Source of the DNA: Candidatus Acididesulfobacter guangdongensis | GTDB taxonomy: Bacteria > SZUA-79 > Acidulodesulfobacterales > Acidulodesulfobacteraceae | DNA: 64,000 bases | Direction: 5' to 3' | Assembly (NCBI GenBank): GCA_004195045.1 | Contig: SGBC01000001.1 | Coordinates: 62,001-126,000 of the forward strand | Shown: one piece after another, positions 57,977-64,000 of the stretch | How the letters are laid out: each line of letters opens with the position of its first letter | How positions within the stretch are numbered: the first letter of the stretch is position 1 | Notes under the pieces: model-generated | The model's database searches: none | What the model saw: only the letters and a program-made list of their open reading frames with translations | Told to the model about the DNA's origin: nothing | Program-made: the position numbers and the translations under genes

Positions 57977-58135
57977 ATGGATAAATACCAGTGCGAGGTT
58001 TGCGGATATATTTACGACCCTGAAAACGGGGACAGTATAGGGGGCGTTGAACAGGGTACCGCTTTTAAAGACCTGCCTGACGATTGGGTATGTCCGGTAT
58101 GCGGAGCAGATAAAACGCATTTTGTAAAATTATGA
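57977..58135 (+). CDS. Rubredoxin
   Basis: 52 residues, canonical short rubredoxin. [12 protein letters not shown] and [13 protein letters not shown] provide the Cys4 iron site with both knuckle glycines present. AATGGAG lies ahead of the ATG. Electron carrier, often serving oxygen- or superoxide-reducing enzymes in anaerobes. It ends 7 bases before the next gene, suggesting one operon. Confidence 0.93.
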   Translation: MDKYQCEVCGYIYDPENGDSIGGVEQGTAFKDLPDDWVCPVCGADKTHFVKL

Positions 58136-58142
58136 CGGACAA

Positions 58143-59081
58143 ATGAATATAACCCCGATCGACAACGGAAAAATAAAAACTTACCTGCTTAAAGATAGAC
58201 CGTCTAAAGTAAATATCAATTCTTTTGCTAAAAGATTTAACAAAGGCGGTTCTTTTAATGATTTTATTAAGATATTGCCTGATTATTTAGCCGCAAGCGA
58301 TATTAAAGAGCTTTCAGAAGAAATAATAGCCCGGCACAGAAAAGGTTCTTTCATTGCCGTCGGTATGGGCGCTCACGTGATAAAAGTAGGGCTTGCTCCA
58401 ATACTAATCCATTTAATGGAAATTGGTCTCGTTAACAGCATAGCATTGAACGGAGCAGGAATTATACATGATTTTGAGATAAGTTATAGCGGGAAGACAT
58501 CGGAAGATGTATCGGCTGAAATAGACAGCGGCTTGTTCGGTATGGCAAAAGATACTGCGGAATTGCTTAATAATGCTATCAGTGAAGGCGCTGCGGAAAA
58601 TAAAGGCATAGGCGAAAGCATAGGCAGGTTTATTTATAATTCTGATTTTAAAAATAAAAATTTAAGTATTATAGCAAGAGCATATGAGCTTGGCGTACCT
58701 GTCACGGTTCACGTGACTATCGGAGCGGATATTATACATATGCATCCTTCTGCAAACGGCGAAGCAATCGGAAAATCAAGCCTTATAGATTTTAAAAAAT
58801 TTACATCTATAGTTTCTAAGCTTGACGGAGGAGTGTATTTAAATATCGGTTCCGCCGTAACTATGCCTGAAATTTTTCTTAAAGCATTGACGCTTTCAAG
58901 AAATCTCGGATTTGCGGTTAATAATATCGTTACGGCTAATATGGATTTTATACAACATTACAGACCGAATGTTAACGTACTTAGAAGACCTACTCAGCAG
59001 GGAGGAAGATTTTTTTCCCTTACCGGACACCATGAAATAATGCTTCCTTTGCTGTATTCAATGCTGATTGACAAATTATAG
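58143..59081 (+). CDS. Conserved protein, possibly deoxyhypusine-synthase-like; function unknown
   Basis: 312 residues, soluble, no insert. Notable segments are GSFIAVGMGAHVIKVGLAPILI, ALNGAGIIHDFEIS followed by GKTSEDV, VHVTIGADIIHMHP, and the C-terminal PTQQGGRFFSLTGHHEIMLPLL. The glycine-rich alternation looks like a Rossmann-type nucleotide-binding protein; I recall a resemblance to deoxyhypusine-synthase-like bacterial proteins but the catalytic Lys context of that family is not seen. It begins 7 bases after the rubredoxin stop. It is well conserved in appearance, without low-complexity insert. Confidence 0.45.
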   Translation: MNITPIDNGKIKTYLLKDRPSKVNINSFAKRFNKGGSFNDFIKILPDYLAASDIKELSEEIIARHRKGSFIAVGMGAHVIKVGLAPILIHLMEIGLVNSIALNGAGIIHDFEISYSGKTSEDVSAEIDSGLFGMAKDTAELLNNAISEGAAENKGIGESIGRFIYNSDFKNKNLSIIARAYELGVPVTVHVTIGADIIHMHPSANGEAIGKSSLIDFKKFTSIVSKLDGGVYLNIGSAVTMPEIFLKALTLSRNLGFAVNNIVTANMDFIQHYRPNVNVLRRPTQQGGRFFSLTGHHEIMLPLLYSMLIDKL

Positions 59082-59297
59082 TATTTATTATAATATATAA
59101 CTCAATATATATTATTTATATAATATATTATTTATTATACATTAATTAGTATATTGTATTAAAATTATATATTTACCGCCGGTTGCCGTAAATCCCGTGC
59201 TTTAGCAATGTGGAGTATGTCAAAGGCGTTAATTATACCTTGTTAACATTCAAATCAAACTCCTTAAAATTAAATTAAGATTAAAAAGGTGGTCAAG

Positions 59298-60092
59298 ATG
59301 AAACATAATTATCTGCTAAACGATATATGCAGCGATAAAAATATCGGATTAAGAACAAAAAATCGTCTGGCTAACGGCGATGCACATTATTTAATACTTG
59401 CTGATCCCGCAAGAAATAATATTCAATTAATAATTTACCAGCTCTTCATTATCATATCCTGCATGCTGCTGCTGCTTTTTATAAATGTTTCGACAGCTTC
59501 GGCTCATACAAATTTAACGCAGAGAACAATCGCACATCTTGTGAATGCTCAAAGGGTTCAGGGTAATCCTGATGCAAATGTTACCATTGTTGCCTATACC
59601 GATTTTCAATGTTACTGGTGCAGGAAATTTGAAGAATTAGACCTGCCGTATTTAATAAAAAATTATATTAATACCGGAAAGGTATATCTTATCTATAGAG
59701 ATTTTCCTTTAACGCTCATTCACCCTTTCGCTTTCAAAGCAGCTAAGTATGCTGACTGTTCAGCCTTGCAGAGCACAAAACATAATAATAAATATCTTAA
59801 AATAAGAAACCTGCTTTATAAATATCAGTCAAAATGGAGCACAATAGGCGATATTTATTATTTTTTGAAAAAAAATGATAAAGGACTGCTGAATATGAAA
59901 AAAGAGCAGTCATGCGTGAAGCATAACGTAACCGTCAGTCTCATAAAGCAAAACATAAAAAAAGGAACAATGCTCGGCGTCACAGGAACTCCAACATTAT
60001 TTATATATAAAGGTCTGGAGTTAGTAAAAACTATAAGGGGATACCAGCCAATCGGCAAATTAAATAAACTGCTACAAAAAATAGCAGGATAA
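59298..60092 (+). CDS. DsbA-like thiol-disulfide oxidoreductase
   Basis: 264 residues from ATG 59298, chosen because AGGTGG fits it; a GTG nine bases earlier is possible. An unusually long N-terminal part (about 50 residues) precedes the membrane segment LFIIISCMLLLLFINVSTASAH. The thioredoxin-fold domain has YTDFQCYWCRKFEE (CYWC active site), YRDFPLTLIHPFAFKAAK and GVTGTPTLFIYKG with cis-Pro. Likely acts in the periplasm on disulfides. Fits the Thioredoxin_4/DsbA family; partner DsbB or DsbD is not seen. Confidence 0.85.
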   Translation: MKHNYLLNDICSDKNIGLRTKNRLANGDAHYLILADPARNNIQLIIYQLFIIISCMLLLLFINVSTASAHTNLTQRTIAHLVNAQRVQGNPDANVTIVAYTDFQCYWCRKFEELDLPYLIKNYINTGKVYLIYRDFPLTLIHPFAFKAAKYADCSALQSTKHNNKYLKIRNLLYKYQSKWSTIGDIYYFLKKNDKGLLNMKKEQSCVKHNVTVSLIKQNIKKGTMLGVTGTPTLFIYKGLELVKTIRGYQPIGKLNKLLQKIAG

Positions 60093-60202
60093 ATATTATA
60101 GACAAACAATAACAATACTTAGAAATATTATTATCATTTTAAAATTATACTTTTTAAAACCTTATCCTGTATAAACATAAACATTGCAGTCAGGTAGTAT
60201 AC

Positions 60203-61147
60203 TCAAATATTTGCCGTTATATAAATTTTTTTGTTTTCTGAATTATCAGGTATGGTTTTACAATTATTTATTAATTTTTCGACAAATATTTCCGTTTTAT
60301 TTAAAGCATCATAAGGGTTGATTCCTTTAGTCAAAAGAGCCGCCATCATTGCGGAAAATGCGCATCCTGTTCCGTGAATCTGCTTGTCTGTAATAATACG
60401 CCTTTTTTTGTATGATGCGAACTCATTGCTTTCAGTTAATAACAAATCTGTTATCTCTTCGTCTCCCGCGCAATAACCGCTTCGTACAGCATTATTAATG
60501 CAGCGGTTTTCATTATTGTAATCGGCATCATCTATCGTTATACCGCCATACTGAGAGTGAGAGCCTCGTAAATGCGAACCTTTTATTATTATATTTTTAA
60601 TGCGGCGATATTGCTTTTTTATAGCAGCTGCTGCATCTTTCATGCAGTCAAGATTTTTGATTTCTAGACCAGAAATGATTTCTGCCTCGTTAATATTAGG
60701 CGTAATAACTGTTGCAATATTCAATAAATGTTCTAAATAACCTGCATCGAAATTGCCGCCGTTAAAGCCGCTCTTATTTCTGCTACCGCCTGCTCCGGTA
60801 TCCCCTAATCTTACACCTGAAGTAGATACAAATACAGGGTCTAAAATAACATCTTTTACGTTATACTTTTTGATATAGCCGGCTAAAACGACGCTTTGCC
60901 GTTCGCTTCCGATAAGCCCTATTTTAACGGAATCAATCTTAAAATAATCGAATATCGCTTTAAGTTCATAATCAAAAAAATCGTCGTCGACAGCGGTAAT
61001 TTTATATATATTATCCGGATTTTGAGCAGTAAGCACACTTATTGCCGACAACCCCAATATATTCAATTTTGAAAAAATTTTCGCATCAGACGTAATTCCT
61101 GCACCGCCTGAACCGTCGTATCCTGCAACCGATAAAATTTTTTTCAT
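60203..61147 (-). CDS. thiD: Hydroxymethylpyrimidine/phosphomethylpyrimidine kinase
   Basis: 314 residues (usual about 265). VAGYDGSGGAGITSDAKIFS, KIGLIGSERQSVVL, VTPNINEAEIISGL, and the C-terminal HGTGCAFSAMMAALL with the catalytic Cys region. Adds phosphates to HMP for thiamine synthesis. Short Gly/Asn-rich inserts appear at about 125-140 and 203-225. No TPP riboswitch was seen in the 115-bp upstream gap, which holds an 18-bp tandem repeat. Follows polX on the same strand. Confidence 0.93.
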   Translation of the reverse strand: MKKILSVAGYDGSGGAGITSDAKIFSKLNILGLSAISVLTAQNPDNIYKITAVDDDFFDYELKAIFDYFKIDSVKIGLIGSERQSVVLAGYIKKYNVKDVILDPVFVSTSGVRLGDTGAGGSRNKSGFNGGNFDAGYLEHLLNIATVITPNINEAEIISGLEIKNLDCMKDAAAAIKKQYRRIKNIIIKGSHLRGSHSQYGGITIDDADYNNENRCINNAVRSGYCAGDEEITDLLLTESNEFASYKKRRIITDKQIHGTGCAFSAMMAALLTKGINPYDALNKTEIFVEKLINNCKTIPDNSENKKIYITANI

Positions 61148-61206
61148 ATTCTTATCTATTTAAAATAACTGTTGTTATTGTTTGTTTTATTAACTTTTAT
61201 TGGTTT

Positions 61207-61253
61207 ATTGTTTATTTTATCAATATTGTTTATTTTATTAATATTGTTTATTG
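61207..61253. repeat. Tandem repeat, 18 bp x 2.6, in the thiD-polX gap
   Basis: Two units of ATTGTTTATTTTATCAAT and a partial third, between the polX stop and the thiD start. Confidence 0.8.
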
Positions 61254-61262
61254 TTTTTTTGA

Positions 61263-63017
61263 TTAAACAGATTTATTCAATTTATACTCTCTTATTGTTT
61301 TAATCTTATTTAAAACTTCGTTTATACCGTAAGTATTTAATACATCATTCTTTGTTGTCCACCCCTTTCTGGCTGCGTTTACGCCATATTCTATAACATC
61401 AAAGCCTTTTTTATTATGCGCGTCAGGGTTAATTGAAAGCATAACCGATTTAGAAATTGCTTCTTTAATGTATCGCCAGTCAATATCAAGCCTTTTAGGA
61501 TTTGCATTGAGTTCAACTATCGTTTTGTATTCGCTTAGAGTATCTATAACAGCGGAAATATTAACCTCATATTCTTTTCTTTCCAGAAGCAGCCTTCCCG
61601 TTAAATGCCCGAGCATAGTCGTGTAAGGATTTTTTATTGCCTTCATTATTCTTGCGGTCATATCTTCTTTATGCATATTGAATCTGGAATGTACCGAAGC
61701 TATCACAAAATCTAACTTAGAAAGCGTCTCGTTTCCATAATCAAGGTCGCCGTTTTCTAAAATATCGGATTCAATTCCTTTTAGTATTGTAATTTTTCCT
61801 TCATATTGTTTATTCAGTCTGTCGATATGTTCAATTTCAGAATTTAATTCATCGGCACTGAGCCCGTGAGCATAGGGCGCGGAAACTGAATGGTCGGTTA
61901 TGCCTATATACTCAAAACCCAGTTCTAAAGCAGTTTTAACCATTTCTTCCAAACTTTCTTTCCCATCGGTATAGGATGTGTGTACGTGAAATACACCTCT
62001 TATATCTTTAATGTTTATCAGCTCGGGAATATCGTGCTTCAGAGCCTCTTCTATCTCTCCTGCGCCCTCTCTCAGTTCAGGCGGAATAAACTGCATATTA
62101 AAAACATTATAAAAATCTTTTTCATCTGCAACTATTATTTTATTATATTCCGTCTTGTAAATTCCATATTCATTTATTTTATAACCGTGTTTTTTTTCAC
62201 GGCTTCTCAATTCTTCATTGTGAAGTTTTGAACCTGTAAAATGATGCAGGGCGTATATATAATCTTCCGGCGGTACTATCCTTAAATCAACACGCATACC
62301 GTTTTCCAGTACAATGCTTATTTTTGTATCTCCGTTAGATTCAATATGCGCTATTTTATCGTATTTTAAAAAGACTTCCGCTATTGCCGAAGATTTTGAT
62401 GCAATTACGATATCTATATCGCCTACTGTTTCCAATTTCCTTCTTAATGAACCGGCTATTTCAATGTTTGATATTAAACTGCCGGCTGCTTCTAATAAAT
62501 ATGAAATAATCAGACCTGCTTCCAGCTGCGCTTCTGGATACAAATATCTTTCTTTAAAGTTATTATATTCTTTTATAGATTCGGTTAAATTGCTTACGGT
62601 TTTTTCTCCAAATCCATCGAGATAGAGTAATTTTTTATCTTCAAGCGCCGTTTTTAAATCCGCAATATTTTTTATTCCTAATTTTTCATATAAAATCTTA
62701 GTTTTTTTTGGACCGAGTCCTCTTAATTTTAACAATTCAAAAATACCTTCAGGCACAGATTTTTTTAGCTCTTCATAATAAATCAGCCGTCCTGTTTTAA
62801 CTAATTCTTCAATTTTAGAGGCAATATCTTTGCCTATTCCGGGAATTTTTGACATTTCGCCTTTCAAAACTGCATCTTCAATATTTCCGGGAAATTGGCT
62901 TATAACACGTGATGCGTTTAAATATGCCCTTATCTTAAAAAGATTATCGCCTTTAATTTCAAGCAATTCAGAAATTTTTTCAAATATTTCAGCAATTTTT
63001 TCTTTGTTTATGCTCAT
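61263..63017 (-). CDS. polX: DNA polymerase/3'-5' exonuclease PolX
   Basis: 584 residues. N-terminal HhH regions (SKIPGIGKDIASKIEEL, KLRGLGPKKTKILYEKLG), pol-beta nucleotidyltransferase motif AGSLRRKLETVGDIDIVIA near 183-201, and the C-terminal PHP domain (VFHVHTSYTDGKESLEEMV, ITDHSVSAPYAHG, ELNANPKRLDIDW, SINPDAHNKKGF). Bacterial PolX fills short gaps and has PHP-type exonuclease activity. No insert. Preceded by a 334-bp gap. Confidence 0.95.
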   Translation of the reverse strand: MSINKEKIAEIFEKISELLEIKGDNLFKIRAYLNASRVISQFPGNIEDAVLKGEMSKIPGIGKDIASKIEELVKTGRLIYYEELKKSVPEGIFELLKLRGLGPKKTKILYEKLGIKNIADLKTALEDKKLLYLDGFGEKTVSNLTESIKEYNNFKERYLYPEAQLEAGLIISYLLEAAGSLISNIEIAGSLRRKLETVGDIDIVIASKSSAIAEVFLKYDKIAHIESNGDTKISIVLENGMRVDLRIVPPEDYIYALHHFTGSKLHNEELRSREKKHGYKINEYGIYKTEYNKIIVADEKDFYNVFNMQFIPPELREGAGEIEEALKHDIPELINIKDIRGVFHVHTSYTDGKESLEEMVKTALELGFEYIGITDHSVSAPYAHGLSADELNSEIEHIDRLNKQYEGKITILKGIESDILENGDLDYGNETLSKLDFVIASVHSRFNMHKEDMTARIMKAIKNPYTTMLGHLTGRLLLERKEYEVNISAVIDTLSEYKTIVELNANPKRLDIDWRYIKEAISKSVMLSINPDAHNKKGFDVIEYGVNAARKGWTTKNDVLNTYGINEVLNKIKTIREYKLNKSV

Positions 63018-63351
63018 TTTTTAATCAGTTTTTTAATTAGAGACAAAGACTTATTTATTTATTATTAATTCTTCACATTAGCCAATATGCAATAAAATTT
63101 CTATTACTGCTATAATTTATCGTATAATTATACTATATTATCACATTATATTATAATTTATAATGCCCGTGTGATATAATTAATTACAGATATAATGCCG
63201 ATAGAAATTCAATTAGTTAAAAAAAATAGCAGAAAAATGACAAAAAATTAAATTATAGCAAAAGGCGTAATGTCAATAATAATTAAAATAAATAATTAAA
63301 ATAAATAATTCATTAACAATGATTAACAATTAAATCAGCGGGAGAATATTA
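63018..63351. other. Divergent polX-yggT intergenic region, 334 bp
   Basis: No gene seen. Contains TGATATAAT at 63172-63180 on the plus strand, an extended -10 candidate about 170 bases before yggT, and a short AAATAATTAAAAT direct repeat at 63280-63310. Confidence 0.5.
63172..63180 (+). promoter_or_regulatory. Extended -10 promoter candidate for yggT-divIVA
   Basis: TGATATAAT with no clear -35. The same nonamer is in front of queA (24435-24443). Confidence 0.3.
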
Positions 63352-63663
63352 ATGGGATTTTCATTGAATCTAGTTTTTTTTATTTTTAATATTATAAACA
63401 TAATTCTTCAGGCTTATATGTGGATAATAATTATCAAGGCATTAGTTTCTTGGGTTAATCCCGACCCGTATAATCCTATTATAAGATTTCTTAACGATAT
63501 AACCGAACCTGTCCTCCGAAAGGTAAGGGCGGTAATTCCTATCGGCAATATCGGAATAGATTTATCACCTATAATTGTTATTTTTGCAATTTATATATTG
63601 CAAATGCTTCTTGCCTATTTACAGAATGACTTGGTAAGCTATTTAATCAGCATGAAAATTTAA
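63352..63663 (+). CDS. yggT: YggT family membrane protein
   Basis: 103 residues, two membrane segments. The conserved ALVSWVNPDPYNPIIRFLNDITEPVLRKVRAVIP stretch (about 29-62) identifies the YggT family, found near cell-division and turgor genes. GGGAGAA precedes the start. divIVA follows after 124 bases. Function in this organism unknown. Confidence 0.9.
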   Translation: MGFSLNLVFFIFNIINIILQAYMWIIIIKALVSWVNPDPYNPIIRFLNDITEPVLRKVRAVIPIGNIGIDLSPIIVIFAIYILQMLLAYLQNDLVSYLISMKI

Positions 63664-63787
63664 CTTAAGCTTATTCAATTTCAATATTTAAAATTATAAA
63701 TTAAAATTATAAATTTGACATTTTATATATATCTAATTAAAATAATTATTAAGATAATAATTTATTCAGATAAGGAGCATTTTATAT

Positions 63788-64000
63788 ATGGAACTTTCAC
63801 CATTGGAGATTAAATCTCAGAAATTTTCACGCAGACTTAAAGGCTATGACACTACAGAGGTTGATAATTTTTTAGAATTGATAGCCAAAGACTTGGAAAA
63901 ACTTTACGGCGAATTTTATAATCTCAAAGAAGAAATTGTAAAAAAAAATCAAGAAATTAAAGAATTTAAAGAAAAAGACAAAATGATAAGCGACGCCGTA
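63788..64000 (+). CDS. divIVA: DivIVA-domain protein, N-terminal part
   Basis: First 71 codons before the window ends. MELSPLEIKSQKFSRRLKGYD followed by TEVDNFLELIAKDLEKLY is the DivIVA N-terminal domain that binds membrane, then a coiled coil (KEEIVKKNQEIKEFKEK). AAGGAG lies 8-15 bases upstream. In other bacteria DivIVA marks cell poles or septa; with yggT it forms a common pair. The rest is outside the window. Confidence 0.9.
   Translation, partial: MELSPLEIKSQKFSRRLKGYDTTEVDNFLELIAKDLEKLYGEFYNLKEEIVKKNQEIKEFKEKDKMISDAV

Noticed and set aside
61148-61262. TPP riboswitch before thiD
   Set aside because: The gap is only 115 bp of AT-rich tandem repeat without the THI box sequence.

Overview
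This is an AT-rich Gram-negative bacterial window. Genes for outer-membrane and envelope biology (a type IV pilus secretin operon, gmhA, PilF-like and other lipoproteins, SecDF/YajC, TatC, MreBCD/RodA/PBP2) point to a diderm. Two rubredoxins and the Lar cofactor genes fit an anaerobic or microaerophilic lifestyle. Gene order such as pgpA-cinA-recA-pilT-recX-alaS and queA-tgt-yajC-secD-secF-recJ resembles Deltaproteobacteria-type genomes. A low-GC member of that broad group is my best guess, but this is inference from content and order only. No rRNA, tRNA, CRISPR array, prophage or intact transposase gene was recognised.

Layout. 1-14.5 kb (mostly minus strand): mreB-mreC-mreD, then a SurA/PpiD-like chaperone, larE, mrdA, rodA, pgpA, cinA, recA, pilT, recX and the start of alaS; larB lies on the plus strand, divergent from the chaperone. 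14.9-15.9 kb: a YhaM-like exoribonuclease. 16.2-24.1 kb (minus): tmk-holB-ricT-metG-tatD(fused to radical SAM)-larC. 24.5-38.2 kb (plus): queA, tgt, yajC, secD, secF, recJ, pilM-N-O-P-Q, tatC. 38.5-47.9 kb (minus): purH-purD-purE-tsaC-mtnP-sugar kinase, then a PilF-like TPR lipoprotein, rodZ and tusA. 48.2-49.6 kb (plus): a small lipoprotein, an SMR-like protein and gmhA. 49.8-57.0 kb: dgt, a DksA/TraR protein, two peptide-ABC ATPases without permeases, argS. 57.6-60.1 kb (plus): two rubredoxins, a conserved protein of unknown role, a DsbA-like protein. 60.2-63.0 kb (minus): thiD and polX. 63.3-64 kb: yggT and the start of divIVA.

The genes are mainly housekeeping: cell elongation and shape, pili, purine synthesis, queuosine tRNA modification, protein export, and the nickel-pincer cofactor (larB, larE, larC, with no larA in view). 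Three features are unusual. First, asparagine/aspartate-rich low-complexity inserts interrupt at least a dozen conserved enzymes. Second, short tandem and direct duplications are very common in leaders and intergenic gaps. Third, there is a dispersed family of palindromic elements: three ~90-bp hairpins, three short GGTGTCAGACACC palindromes, and a separate ~20-bp box present seven times. One palindrome sits between two related hairpins whose stems differ by compensatory changes.
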